The notes under the pieces: model-generated
What the model saw: the letters and a program-made list of their open reading frames with translations, nothing else
Databases searched by the model: none
What the model was told of the DNA's origin: nothing
NCBI GenBank assembly: GCA_029531795.1
Contig: JAPEIS010000004.1
Span: 2,232,001 to 2,296,000, forward strand
DNA: 64,000 nucleotides
Direction: 5' to 3'
Source: Sclerotinia nivalis
Taxonomy: Eukaryota > Ascomycota > Leotiomycetes > Helotiales > Sclerotiniaceae
Position numbers and translations under genes: made by a program
Shown here: in pieces, positions 47,701 to 58,678 of the stretch
How positions within the stretch are numbered: the first letter of the stretch is position 1
Layout of the letters: every line of letters starts with the position of its first letter

Positions 47701-47888
47701 ATGAAAGCGGCGGGGAAACCCAGAGTAAGAATAAAAAAGAATTTGGCAGTGATGCGGAAATGTTAGCCAGAGCGTTGTGTGCGGAAAGGGGATGGAATGC
47801 TCTGGTTAGTAGGAGAGGAAGAGGATGCTTAGCTTGTGCTGTTAGAGAGGCTGGCGCGTTAGGGTGGGAGGTTGTGGTGAGGGTTTAG
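44760..47888 (+). CDS. Conserved-looking fungal protein of unknown function (977 aa)
   Basis: Four exons, 44760-44942, 45024-46863, 46920-47378 and 47437-47888. Phases 0, 1 and 1 are kept, donors are GTAATT, GTAAGA and GTATGT, and acceptors are TTTAG, GATAG and AATAG. The first exon is basic (KSKRNFLRKLLK). Residues about 81-88 are a Pro run. A globular region begins near LTDQELHELFSGAPQFYARSEGHYTGAPHPSVAFPWD and is largely helical to about residue 660. A low-complexity Ser-rich segment lies near 530-560. The C-terminal part ends ARALCAERGWNALVSRRGRGCLACAVREAGALGWEVVVRV, a compact, highly conserved-looking end. I do not recognise a named domain. Location is probably cytosolic, as no signal or membrane segment is seen. 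Confidence 0.85.
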
Positions 47889-48842
47889 TTGTGAGGAGAA
47901 AAGGGTAGCAGATTTGCATATTTTGTAAGGGGAGTGCGTGTTGTTTATGAATAAGGGTATGGATGAGATGGGATATATGCGATGGGATAGGTTGGGATGG
48001 CATGGCGGGGCATGGGATATGATTCATGATGTTATGCGCGGTGTGTTGCGTGTCGTTGTTTGTTATTTTATGGAATGTTAAGTGATACCCGCCGTTTAGG
48101 CAATTAGGTTATGGTAATTAATGGATGAATGAATGAGTATAATTTAAAGGCTTTTTTATCGGGAGTGTTCCTGTGTTTCTGTGTGGATAAATTGGTGGGT
48201 GGAGATGTTCGATGCGGTCGGTTATGGAGAATGGAGAAATTAAGAAATTAAGGAATGAAAAGAGGGAGAGATGTGTGAAGATGAATGCAATATCAGAATC
48301 AGGATCAAAAAAGTAACACTTATCATTTTATTAATGTAGTACCCGGTGGTTTTTTTTTTTAGGAAGGATCTAAACTCTGAGAATTCTTCAGTACTCGAGC
48401 GTCAACGCCGTCGCACAATTACCGGAAGGTGTGTCTGTCTCATCCCTTTGCCTACGACCTGCTTCAATCAGGTGGCGTTGCACTTATTCATATAAACAAG
48501 ACGACGATAGCGAATTTGGTAGCTTGGCTACGAGTATATATATCAATATCAAAATTAAATGGACGGTAAGGTGAAATAAGCCATGGCTGCTACTCCGCGA
48601 CAAAATCTCATTGAGTTGAGTCTAAGCTCTGTGATTTTCCGTTGATCAAAGAGTATATCCCTCGAGGGCATTCCTAGACCAAGATTCGCGCTGGGCTGTA
48701 AAATATCTCCAATTTGGACTACAAGTCCTTCTTGGCGTTGGATTTTGCTGCACAAAAGGCCAAGTAGCAGATACGACGCGGTCGACTACTCCGACACAAA
48801 ATTTGCGATTCCCGCGAAATTTCTAGCTCTTTCTCTTTTGCT
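47889..48842. other. Spacer
   Basis: A GATGGGAT-type purine-rich stretch lies at about 47950-48030 and a T11 run near 48350. No CDS is supported. Confidence 0.5.
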
Positions 48843-49093
48843 GTGGGTTTCCTTCTTGTTCCTGTCTATCTCTTGTATTTGCCTATGGACCCTGAAGTAA
48901 TGGTATCACTAGTATGCGGATTCATGGTTGTGTTTGGAATGACGTGCGCTATGGCGATACAGGGAAGAGTACAGGATATTTTCCCCGCTGCTGATGCGTA
49001 TGTAACCTGTATTTGCTGTCGTGCTCTGCGGGTTGTATCGCTAATATTGACAGGTATTCTGCGGTCCTCGTCACGTTCTTTGGGCAACGTTGA
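48843..49093 (+). pseudogene. 3' remnant of a DUF6594-type membrane protein gene
   Basis: Two joined segments, 48843-48997 and 49054-49093, use a GTATGT donor and an ATTGACAG acceptor with a CTAAT branch. They read GFLLVPVYLLYLPMD, then a hydrophobic helix SLVCGFMVVFGMTCAMA, then GRVQDIFPAADA-YSAVLVTFFGQR-stop. This is the shape of the C-terminal end of the fungal DUF6594 family: two membrane helices, a short loop with (Q/H)(D/E)(I/V)FAATAAY, and AVLVVF. The frame is closed by TAG at 48785 region upstream and no earlier exon with the family's N-terminal helices was found. The surviving intron and clean ending suggest recent loss of the 5' part. Confidence 0.55.
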
Positions 49094-50997
49094 TCAACAA
49101 GGTGTAAAGGCAGGATAAGGCACAAGTTGGTCATTGAAATCCGCGGGATCTGAGGGGTTTAAGTAGTTCCAGGTGAGTCGTTGCTGTGATAAGAAAAAAG
49201 CATGGGATTTCGTTCATTGAAGCGTTTGGGAAGGGAAGGGAACTGCCGTGTGTTAGGTAACGATGTTGGGAAAGGCATTCTGATCTCTTTGAATATCTCC
49301 CTACTAATGATACCTTCTCTATACTGACCACACTGCTAAAATTGATGGAGGATGAGTAAACAACAGATGAAGCAGCGAAGATCATCTTTGTAATTTTGTA
49401 CTGTAAGTTACTGTGACTGTAAGGTTTGAGCTTACTAAGTAGTTACACCAACACACCGGGATATCATACTGGCGGGACAAGACAGACATGCGATTCCTTA
49501 CGACTCTTTGTCCTTCTAGCCTTAATTCAGCACAAAACATCTGAAGTACTTGTGATGCATATTTGAAAATTCCAACGAGGGAGCACAAGCTCTAGACACC
49601 TTGGTCAAATTAACACCGTACCCAGACCAGCAACTCAACGAACAACACTTGCGAATACCATCGGGCCCGCTGATTTAATTCAAACACAATAGAGCATGCT
49701 TTTCTTTGCAAATTCAAACTGTGTGAATCAGAAAGACGGTTAGATCTTTTCTTTTAGCTAACTCAAGCCATAGAAGTGACCGCTTATTGATATCTGTATA
49801 GGAAGCTAGCCAAGAGCATCATCAGTTTCAAAAGCCTTGGTAGTGTCGAACTCTCCAAGCCTTGAATTAGAAATTATTGATCCTTCATCGACCTAGTCTC
49901 GACGAAATGTGGCATCGCGCAAGTAAGTAGTGAGAGATATTACCTGGTATTCATGCGAATATCAGTGCGGGTATCTTAGGAATTACGAACTTGATCCAGC
50001 TTGAGAGGAGCATCTCGTTGACGCCGAACTCCAGTGTACCACATGTGCTGAGACCGAAGTTCTTTTGGGTACAGTCTTCTGTAACATTGTGCCTCTTCCC
50101 GCGGGCGACTGGTGATATCATGTGGTAGGAGGTGATGTTCGGGAAAATAGGTTTATGTATTTAGAATGGTTATTTTGTTACTCATTGAGGATGTGACATG
50201 CCAGTAACAGTCGAGCTAGTTGGTAATATGGTATGTGATTATGGTTGGTTGGTGGTAATGAGGACACCAGATTCTGGTGGAGTCAATGCTAGCATTACCT
50301 ACCTTTTCAGTTTCTTTGACGGACTAATACACGCCCACACGACCTGTTTTACAACAGTCGGGTAATAGGTGCGTGAATGTAATGCTTTGCACAAGGGCCT
50401 TGGTGATATAGATAATTGAAAGTTCCCTTGAAATCCACAAAACCTTTGACATTTCACCTAGAAGATTTGGTCAAAGCTCACCGGGGATGACGGATGTCCT
50501 CACCGGGAGTGGTAAGTGGAGCTTTCTTTTCTTTGACGACCTTATCCAACACAAATTTCTGCAACTGGGCGGTCGTGTTTATTCTGATATATGATTTGAT
50601 AGAATGTAAGGAAGTATTGAAAACTGCAGTGTTTTGATATTTGCCTGAATTGTTGGCCAAATCAGCCCCAGTTTATCTATCATTTGTCCGACCGGGGAAG
50701 CTACTTGTGCTTCCGTCCGTGATCAACAGAGCTTCCATAAGACTGGTGCAGCTTCTGCCCAATAGGTATTGATTGACCTTATGTAGGTTGTCTTGATTGA
50801 AATTTCACTTTTTCTTGTCTCGAAATCTCATTATTAATCTCATGAATCGATGAACCTGTTCATTTTCTATTTCTCTATCTGGCTGCAGCTTTAAATGACA
50901 TCATTCCGGATACCATACCTTTTGAGCTGAGAAGCACAGTTCAAACAGAATTAGCTACAACAAGCCTGCATTGAATCAATCCAGCCATTGAGCCACG
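49094..50997. other. Spacer upstream of beta-glucosidase
   Basis: 1.9 kb with no supported CDS. It should include the promoter of the GH3 gene. Confidence 0.5.
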
Positions 50998-53847
50998 ATG
51001 GATCGTCGTAAGGAAGCAAATCAGAGTCGTGAGGGGCTTCTACGAGATTATGAGGATAATGGACGAAGTCCAATTCGCAAATCATTCGAAGATACCGATT
51101 ACCTCGATACGAACCATCATCAAGCTTCCGTTTCTGTATACAAAACCAGCACTCAGTTGAGTAACCTACGACGTATCTTCGCTCGAAAGTCGAAATGTCT
51201 GATAATAACATTTGTCGTTGGAATAATCTTTTGGTCGTTTCTTGCAGGAGGAGGGGTCTGGTTATATAAGAAAGCACCAGCGACTGGACAATCGCCGCCA
51301 TGGTATCCAACACCACCTGGAGGCACAGTATCACAATGGAGCGAAAGCTATAAGAAAGCCGCCGCACTGGTCAAGAAAATGACATTGCCGGAAAAGGTGA
51401 ACATCACCACAGGCACCGGATGGCAAATGGGACTTGCAGTGGGCAATACTGGACCTGCATTGAATGTAGGTTTCCCTGGTCTTGCATTACAGGATGGTCC
51501 CTTAGGTTTACGATTTGCCGATAATGCGACGGCTTTCCCAGCAGGTATTACTGTTGGAGCAACATTCAATAAGGAATTGATGTACAAACGAGGCAAAGCG
51601 CATGGTCAAGAAGCTCGATTGAAGGGAATAAATGTGCTCTTGGGACCTTGTGTTGGTCCATTGGGTCGTATGCCTGCAGGTGGAAGAAACTGGGAAGGAT
51701 TCGGCACGGATCCATATCTCCAAGGTATCGCAGCAGCACAAACTATAAAAGGAATTCAAGAAGAAGGCGTTATCGCTACAATCAAGCATTTCATCGGGAA
51801 TGAGCAAGAACATTTCAGACAAAGTTATGAATGGGGTCTACCAAATGCTATGTCATCTAACATCGACGATCGCTCCCTTCATGAGCTGTATGGCTGGCCC
51901 TTCGGAGATAGTGTCAAAGCTGGAGTAGCTAGCGTTATGTGCAGTTACCAAATGGTGAACAACTCATACTCGTGTGGAAATTCGAAGCTCCTCAATGGCA
52001 TCTTGAAGGATGAACTTGGATTTCAAGGGTTTGTCCAATCGGATTGGCTTGCACAGAGATCTGGTGTAGCAAGTGCACTTGCCGGGCTCGACATGACCAT
52101 GCCAGGAGATGGCCTTATTTGGGACAACGGAAAATCATTATGGGGTCCTGAGTTGAGTAAAGCAGTCCTGAATGGATCATTACCTGTTTCGAGGCTCAAT
52201 GATATGGTGACGAGGATTGTAGCATCGTGGTATCAGTTAGGACAAGATGATAAATCAAAATTTGATGGTGAGGGTCCTAACTTTTCCTCATGGACTAATG
52301 AAGAGAAAGGATATGTTAATGCTGGTAGCCCCGATGATGAGGATGAGAAAGTTGTCAACAAGTTTATTAATGTCCAAGGCTCGGGAGCCGAAGCACATTC
52401 GATCATAGCACGTCAAGTGGCCACTGAGGGAACCGTGCTATTGAAGAACGAAGACAACTTACTACCTCTGAATAAAAACGGCTGGAGCTCGGAGGAAAAG
52501 CATGAATTTGTATACAGAATTGGAATATTTGGCGAAGATGCAGGAGAAGGTGATGGTCCAAATGCGTGCCCAGATAGAGGTTGCAACAAAGGTACATTGG
52601 GCTCCGGTTGGGGTTCTGGCGCGGTTGAATTTCCTTACTTGATCTCTCCGATCTCAGCATTGAAAAAATCGTTCAACATGGAACATGTCTACATTACAGA
52701 CTTCCCCACGAACTCACCCCCGTTACAAAAAGCTCCTGCAATTATCAAAGACCAAGATATTTGCATCGTCTTCGTTAATTCTGATGCCGGAGAAGGATTT
52801 ATTGCCTATGAAGGCATTCGTGGCGACCGCAATGACCTGAATCTACAACATGAAGGTGACAAGCTCGTGAAGCAAGTCGCTGAAGGCTGTGGAGGAGGGA
52901 AGGGTAGCACAATCGTTGTCGTCCATGCTGTCGGGCCAGTTGTCATGGACGAATGGGTTAATCTTCCAGGAGTCAAGGCTGTACTGATGGCAAATCTTCC
53001 AGGGCAAGAGAGTGGAAATGCAATCGCTGACATCCTTCTCGGTAATGTCAATCCAAGTGGCAAGCTACCCTACACTATCGGGAAATCTCTCGAGGATTAT
53101 GGTCCTGGTGGTCAAGTTTTGTATTATCCAAATGGCCTTGTTCCACAGCAAAACTTTACCGAAGGACTATACATCGATTATCGCCACTTCGACAAATATA
53201 ATCTAGACCCTACATTTGAGTTTGGCTTCGGACTTTCTTATACTACTTTCGAATATACAAACCTCAAGGTTGACGCAATTTTACCCAAGTCATCTTTCCC
53301 TGCTGCTCGTCCAGATGCAATTCTCCCACCTACTTTCGATGACAAGATTCCAGACCCTAGCGAAGCGCTGTTTCCATCAAATTTCAGAAAGCTATCTAAA
53401 TTTATCTACCCATATATTGAAAAGGTCTCGGACATTGAGCAAGGAAAATACCCATACCCAGAAGGTTATAGCCTCGAACAAATTCCATCACCTGCTGGTG
53501 GAGACGAAGGCGGTAATCCCGACCTCTGGACTGTTTACGCCACTGTGTCGGTCGACCTCAAAAATACTGGTAGTTTCACTGGTAAAGAAGTAGCACAGCT
53601 ATATCTCGAATACGATAATCTTGGTGGCGAAGCTGCGAATGTAGATTTTCCAGTCAGGGTCTTGAGAGGATTTGAGAAAGTCGAACTAGCAGAGGACGAG
53701 ACGAAAACAGTTGAGTTTGACTTGACGAGGAGAGATTTGAGCTATTGGGATGTAGTGAGGCAGAACTGGGTTATGCCTACAGAGGGAACTTTCACCGTTA
53801 GAGTGGGTGCTAGTTCGAGGGATTTGAGGGTTACGGGATCTTTGTGA
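50998..53847 (+). CDS. Membrane-anchored GH3 beta-glucosidase (BglE-like)
   Basis: A single exon of 949 aa. It releases glucose from the non-reducing ends of beta-glucosides such as cellobiose. A cytoplasmic N-terminus of about 65 basic/acidic residues precedes a transmembrane helix at about 68-90 (IITFVVGIIFWSF), giving a type II membrane protein like Aspergillus BglE. The GH3 catalytic core has LGPCVGPLGRMPAGGRNWEGFGTDPYL (written here as the known family block), KHFIGNEQEHFR and the nucleophile motif FVQSDW with Asp349. The second domain has LLKNEDNLLPL and GDRNDLNL; the C-terminal fibronectin-III-like domain has VDLKNTGSFTGKEVAQLYL. An insert rich in Pro/Phe/Asp at about 760-830 precedes it. 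All key residues seen are intact. Confidence 0.95.
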   Translation: MDRRKEANQSREGLLRDYEDNGRSPIRKSFEDTDYLDTNHHQASVSVYKTSTQLSNLRRIFARKSKCLIITFVVGIIFWSFLAGGGVWLYKKAPATGQSPPWYPTPPGGTVSQWSESYKKAAALVKKMTLPEKVNITTGTGWQMGLAVGNTGPALNVGFPGLALQDGPLGLRFADNATAFPAGITVGATFNKELMYKRGKAHGQEARLKGINVLLGPCVGPLGRMPAGGRNWEGFGTDPYLQGIAAAQTIKGIQEEGVIATIKHFIGNEQEHFRQSYEWGLPNAMSSNIDDRSLHELYGWPFGDSVKAGVASVMCSYQMVNNSYSCGNSKLLNGILKDELGFQGFVQSDWLAQRSGVASALAGLDMTMPGDGLIWDNGKSLWGPELSKAVLNGSLPVSRLNDMVTRIVASWYQLGQDDKSKFDGEGPNFSSWTNEEKGYVNAGSPDDEDEKVVNKFINVQGSGAEAHSIIARQVATEGTVLLKNEDNLLPLNKNGWSSEEKHEFVYRIGIFGEDAGEGDGPNACPDRGCNKGTLGSGWGSGAVEFPYLISPISALKKSFNMEHVYITDFPTNSPPLQKAPAIIKDQDICIVFVNSDAGEGFIAYEGIRGDRNDLNLQHEGDKLVKQVAEGCGGGKGSTIVVVHAVGPVVMDEWVNLPGVKAVLMANLPGQESGNAIADILLGNVNPSGKLPYTIGKSLEDYGPGGQVLYYPNGLVPQQNFTEGLYIDYRHFDKYNLDPTFEFGFGLSYTTFEYTNLKVDAILPKSSFPAARPDAILPPTFDDKIPDPSEALFPSNFRKLSKFIYPYIEKVSDIEQGKYPYPEGYSLEQIPSPAGGDEGGNPDLWTVYATVSVDLKNTGSFTGKEVAQLYLEYDNLGGEAANVDFPVRVLRGFEKVELAEDETKTVEFDLTRRDLSYWDVVRQNWVMPTEGTFTVRVGASSRDLRVTGSL

Positions 53848-54598
53848 TACGGGTAGAGGGAAGGTGTGAAAATAGTGTTGGGGATTGAAATTGGTGTTGT
53901 AACTAAGACTAGAACTGGATATAGTTTTGTTGTGACAGTCAAATAGCAAATAATTTTCAAAAGAATTACATTTATTATTTACAAGCATCTATATCATTTA
54001 GGCTTTGTGATTACATTGCATTTCTCTTCCTTAAAATGACGCTTCATGCCATCTCTAGGGACTTCACTCACCACTTAAGTTTGGAGTGGTATTTTGCAGC
54101 TAAGATGATATTTCTACACTGTGAAAATAAGCTAAATGTTCGATCAGTTCATGTTTCCTTCTGCTCTCTTCCACCAATTATTTGCTTGTTTGCCTATTTG
54201 ACTCTGGCGTATCGGACTATCTTACCTACATATAAAAGCCCTGCCCTCTGGTTATCCCCTCTTTGTGTAAAGATTCACCATCTGTTCATGATTTTATCCA
54301 TACGTTCTGAAAGAGCCTTGCGGAAAGACTCTCTACATTCAATACTTAAACCCTTGGCTTCTCAATTAAATTCTACCAAGGTCACGTTTTCACGCAGAAG
54401 TATTTCCCCACTTCACACGCGTCGCGCTCACTCTTTCCCCAACAGATTGATCGCGTCGCACGGGATTCACTTTGACCCAAGTTCTACATTGAGTTTTGAT
54501 TCCGGCAATTTTGATCTACCAAGCCCTTTAACGGAATCTTCAACTTCTCCATCTCAACCACAAACCAGAAATTCAAGAACCACAATCCCAAAAACAGT
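53848..54598. other. Spacer and leader of the TPR-MYND gene
   Basis: A 202-codon ORF (54036-54644) spans this interval in another frame than the MYND gene. Its composition is not protein-like and I do not call it. Confidence 0.45.
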
Positions 54599-55334
54599 AT
54601 GTCTGCCTTCGTGCACAATAGCGCCGGCACTGCCATGGCAGTAATGAAGGCAGCCCAACTCAACAACCAAGCCAACCAACTCGAAGCCAGTGGTGATTTG
54701 GCCGGCGCAGAAAAATTATTCTTGGAATCTCTCAGGTTGAAAATTAAAGGTACCGGTGAAGATTCAATACAGACGGCTCTTTCGAAAAATGCTCTGGGCG
54801 AGTTGTACATGAAGATGGAGGGCAAATGGGAGGATGCGAAGAAATTGTTGGAAGATGCTGATAGAGTTAGAAGTCGTATGTTGATTGTATTTTTTCGGGT
54901 CGTGCAGTATGAGTATGAGAAGGACAAGGAAGAAGAAATGCTAATGAAATGGTTTTTTGTGCTGTAGGTATTGATGATTTTGACGCGGCTTGTACTCGCG
55001 ATAATCTCGGTCAATTGTGGGAAATTAAGGGCGATATGGTGAAGGCGAAAGCTGCAAGAGAGAGAAATCCCGGTAGTATGATTTGTTCGAACTTCAACGT
55101 ATGTGACTTCATATTGTACGCACTATTCCTGCGAAGCTAATCAGGTGTAATAAGTGTTCTCTCAGCGGCGCAAACGTCAAGTCAAAGCGAGATGATCTTA
55201 AAAATTGTGCGAGATGCAAGTCTACGTGGTATTGCAGTGCACAGTGTCAGAAAGTTGATTGGAAAACAAGACATAAGAAGTGGTGTAAGAAGCCTGAGAC
55301 AGAGAGTGCTGAGCAGGTGAGCACCACTGGCTAG
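54599..55334 (+). CDS. TPR-MYND zinc-finger protein, 3' structure uncertain
   Basis: Exons 54599-54875 and 54968-55098 are well supported. They encode MSAFVHNSAGTAMAV, then TPR-like helices (NQANQLEASGDLAGAEKLFLESL, TALSKNALGELYMKM) and DNLGQLWEIKGDMVKAKAARERN ending MICSNFN. Downstream are MYND residues CNKCSLSG and NCARCKSTWYCSAQCQKVDWKTRHKKWC. Joining them is a problem. The strong GTATGT donor at 55099 with the near acceptor at 55144 leaves one extra base. The acceptor at 55181 keeps frame (83-nt intron, exon 55182-55334, 186 aa) but removes the first Cys pair of the finger. So this is either a one-base frameshift or an unusual splice form. MYND domains bind proline-rich peptides. More exons may follow the GTGAGC at 55318. 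Confidence 0.7.
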
Positions 55335-57055
55335 AGGGTGGCGACTAGAGGATAGAGGGTGGTGGAAGGTATTGGGTGCATTGGGTTGAGAAAAGATGCG
55401 GTGGGCTGAAGGAGCTCCGTGGCTAGCATAGGAGATTTCTAGATTCATATCAGATCTATGGGCACGATTGTGCCGTGAATTGCAGCATATTGATAAACTT
55501 TTCCGTGAATGGAAATGTCATTTAAAAGAGACCAGTACAATGCATGATTTTCAACTAAAAGACTTTGACATGGCTCATTTTATTTCTATTGTGTTTTATA
55601 TATCCAAAATACCGAAAGAGCGTTCATTGCATAAACGAAGAGAAATATACTAGTTAAAATCATCATACACTCTTGGTCTAGACGCAAACAACTAATGTGT
55701 TAGCCAATAAATCATCCGAAGATATCTCAAGGAGTCATACCTTTGATAGACGCACGTACGGACCAATCAAAAGAGAGCAGATGATCGGTCTACTTAAACT
55801 CTCGCTTAAACACAAAATCTAATCGAGTAATTGCGCTAGAGATGTCGTCTGGTGTTAAGACTGACTAGAGATATAGAGTAGCGGTCCGTCGATTGAAGCG
55901 TTAAAGAATACAATTCTATAGACACATTTCTGTTTACTTTATTAATTCCCCTGATTAGCATACATCATATATTATGAATAAATTTATTATATAGAGTTAT
56001 ATAGGCTTGGTTATATCCTAGTAACCAAATCCAAGTCACGGTCATGTCACGTTAACTAGCACATTCCATCTTCCTATATTCCAATACCGGTACTTATTAC
56101 TAAGGAGAGAGCTTCGCGATATCGCATCTTATGTTATCTTATCACTAGGAATGTTTATGGAATATCGTATGTGGGGTTTGATTATATGATGCTTTAGATA
56201 TCGATCTGCTGATCCTGCGGATCTGGGAGAAAAAGTATACAGATTGATTACGAGCAAGAAATAGGGAAGAAAGGGTTGTTTATTGCAGATATTTCGCTAT
56301 GCCGGCGGAACTTTGTGTCATCCGATCAGGTTGTAGGTGGAAAAATTTAGTTTGTTTGCATAATACCTAGTCATTGATGATTGATATGTAGTCTGTTTGC
56401 TTGGACCGGATTGACCGGATTGACCGGATTGACCGAATGATGGGTAGGTTAAGCACCTCTCCAACATGGACCTAGAATTTCAAAGATTATTTGAAATCAA
56501 ACTTCCCCATCCCTCAAATCCTTGAACATCCCTTCCAAACTCGCTTCGATAGCGAAAATTTGTTTCCCACATGATATGCATAATAACGGGGCGATGAAAC
56601 CCTATACGATGACCGATCAGCTTCGTCTAATGATTACATAATACAATATTAATTAAAGCTGGCCCGTTGAATCTAGTTGTGGAGTTTTATTGCTTTTCGA
56701 TATGGGGATAAAGCACCTGCAATACTTTGGGATTGGCTACCATGATGAATTCGGAGATAGGTGTAGTTTCGAACTTATGAAGTTGTCTTATTTGTACGTT
56801 TTATTTCTTTTTCTTTGTTTTTTCTTCTTCTTTTCCTTGTAGATCATCATATATACCTTCAGCAAATTGGACATTTAATTGCAGTTTGACCGGTCACTTT
56901 TTCATTGGCATGATCAATAAGATAGTTTTCTATTGAAGATTGGCTTCCCAATAATAGTCACATGCACAGAGTTTATGGTGGGTTGAAAGTATGAATTTGT
57001 ATCCCTAGGTGTTCTTCAGCCACTCATTGTCAACAAATTTCCATCCCAACTCAAA
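55335..57055. other. AT-rich spacer
   Basis: No supported gene. ORF 55468-55653 (+) could be a lost 3' exon of the MYND gene, but no signal proves it. A 9-bp tandem repeat lies at 56404-56439. Confidence 0.45.
56404..56439. repeat. 9-bp tandem repeat GACCGGATT, four units
   Basis: Three perfect GACCGGATT units are followed by one diverged unit (GACCGAATG). Confidence 0.92.
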
Positions 57056-58204
57056 TCAGACTGACCAGGAAATCTTCACTGGATTGGTTGGTGTCCATTC
57101 ACGGCTCTTCACACACAGCCAAGTCCCCACTTTATGCTCATAGTCAGTGCCAGCGTGAAAAACTCGATGATAGCCAATATATAGGACCCAACCACGTTCC
57201 TCCAGCCTTTCCAAAATTCTCAGTATCATCTTCTTCTTCTTTACCTGAGTACCTGCACGAAGAAAAGTTCCTTTGATACAGAACTGATGCCAATTTTTTG
57301 CAGCATCAACGTGCTCCTTCTTGAGCTTCGAGATAAGATTCATCTCTTGCAAAGTGAGTCGAACAGTGTCAATGAGTTCGTCTGCTCCTCCCAACAAACT
57401 CAACACGTCTTTCAGACGCCACTTGCCTGCATGTCCGTATGTCATAGCAAGCCAATAACATTTTGGGAAAGGCTTTGGAGATTTTCGGAAGTTCAACGTG
57501 TCGTATGGGTTTAGGATCGATGGGACGGGTTGTGCCAACCAAGACTCGGAAGCCAGATACGCAATCATGTTGCGCGTCATGCGAGTTGACACATATGTGT
57601 TTCCACTACTGAATGGTCTCATTTTGAGTTTGAAGAAATAACTTTCCTCTTCATTACATGGCCCTTCCTTTTGTATGCCCTGTTCCCAGCCCTTTTCCAA
57701 GAGAGTTCGAATACCGTCTTTGATTCTCTCTGGAAGGTGCGTGAGGGTGACGCGATTGCGATAGTCAAACCCGAAAGAGGCATATGAGGCAGGGCTCTGG
57801 AGATATTCAGTCTCCATACGATAGCTGGAGCCTCTAGCAAGCTCTTTTCCGGCGCTTCGACTGCAGCTCCGCAGAGGCTCTGTATCTAAGTTGCCTTTGG
57901 CAATTTCTGTCCCGGCGCTACGGTTGCAAGACTGCAAAGGCTTGGCATCAGAGTTGTCGTCAATATCCGTTGCCTGGTCAGAGTCACTCAAACATTTTGA
58001 TCTTGTGTTCGGGCATGAACTTGCACTTGAAATCGAGCTTGACCGGAAAGACGCAGGTCGAACTTTTACCGGATTTTGGAGAGCTGAGATACTTTGGGGG
58101 TTCGTTAGTTGCGATAGCGGTACTGCAGGTTTAGCCGCCATGAATGCATGGAACATCTGTCTATTTTGGTCCTCCGAAGTCTGAGGCTTTTCCTTTCTTG
58201 CCAT
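57056..58204 (-). CDS. Hypothetical protein (382 aa) with internal repeat
   Basis: A single exon from ATG 58204. The N-terminal 130 residues are Ser-rich and disordered-looking, with a duplicated motif: D-x-KPLQSCNRSAGTEIAKG followed by DTEPLRSCSRSAGKELARG (about residues 86-123). The C-terminal 230 residues look folded: FGFDYRNRVTLTHLPERIKDGIRTLLEKGWEQG, PFSSGNTYVSTRMTRNMIAYLASESWL, CYWLAMTYGHAGKWRLKDVL, and a final VLYIGYHRVFHAGTDYEHKVGTWLCV. No family was recognised. The length and uniform protein-like composition make it a real gene; it is possibly lineage-restricted. Confidence 0.75.
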   Translation of the reverse strand: MARKEKPQTSEDQNRQMFHAFMAAKPAVPLSQLTNPQSISALQNPVKVRPASFRSSSISSASSCPNTRSKCLSDSDQATDIDDNSDAKPLQSCNRSAGTEIAKGNLDTEPLRSCSRSAGKELARGSSYRMETEYLQSPASYASFGFDYRNRVTLTHLPERIKDGIRTLLEKGWEQGIQKEGPCNEEESYFFKLKMRPFSSGNTYVSTRMTRNMIAYLASESWLAQPVPSILNPYDTLNFRKSPKPFPKCYWLAMTYGHAGKWRLKDVLSLLGGADELIDTVRLTLQEMNLISKLKKEHVDAAKNWHQFCIKGTFLRAGTQVKKKKMILRILERLEERGWVLYIGYHRVFHAGTDYEHKVGTWLCVKSREWTPTNPVKISWSV

Positions 58205-58441
58205 ATTTGTGGCTAATGGTGTTCTCTATAAGATTCGAGGATCCGAAAGAGTAGCGTCCAATCCACGAAATGACGTACAATGAAGTCTTTCAATCTCGCT
58301 ATTTCTCGATAACAAGTTCGTGAATCGGGTGAAGATGGATTTGAGTATAGATGGAGTCTTGTTTTGGATGAAATTTTAGGGTACAAACACAGCTTCAGAT
58401 AAGATTTGTAAGAGTAAGTAAGTGACAGGAGGTTATTTCAA

Positions 58442-58678
58442 TTACAAGCGATAGGGAAACGAGGATTGATGATGTAAACGATGTTTATAAAATGATGTGA
58501 GAGGGAAGGATTGTGTGTTTGTAAGAAGAAGTACACATACACGGCATTCAAATAGGAAGGTGCGAGTACAAATGAGTTTCTGTTGTGACTTCTCACATTG
58601 CTCGATAGTGGACATGCTACTTCCCAAATGGTAAATCTTAAGAACCAAATCGAGTATCTGAGATTCTTCGTTAGCCAT
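58442..58678 (-). CDS. Possible small protein or first exon
   Basis: From ATG 58678 the first 45 codons read MANEESQILDLVLKIYHLG and SMSTIEQCEKSQQKL, protein-like and helical. The sequence after GTGTATGTG (about 58537) is not. It may be a first exon with an unresolved partner. No family was recognised. Confidence 0.25.
   Translation of the reverse strand: MANEESQILDLVLKIYHLGSSMSTIEQCEKSQQKLICTRTFLFECRVCVLLLTNTQSFPLTSFYKHRLHHQSSFPYRL

Noticed and set aside
54036..54644. 202-codon plus-strand ORF before the TPR-MYND gene
   Set aside because: It overlaps the real start in another frame, shows no domain, and its composition (many Ser/Leu/His without pattern) looks like chance; it is probably leader sequence.
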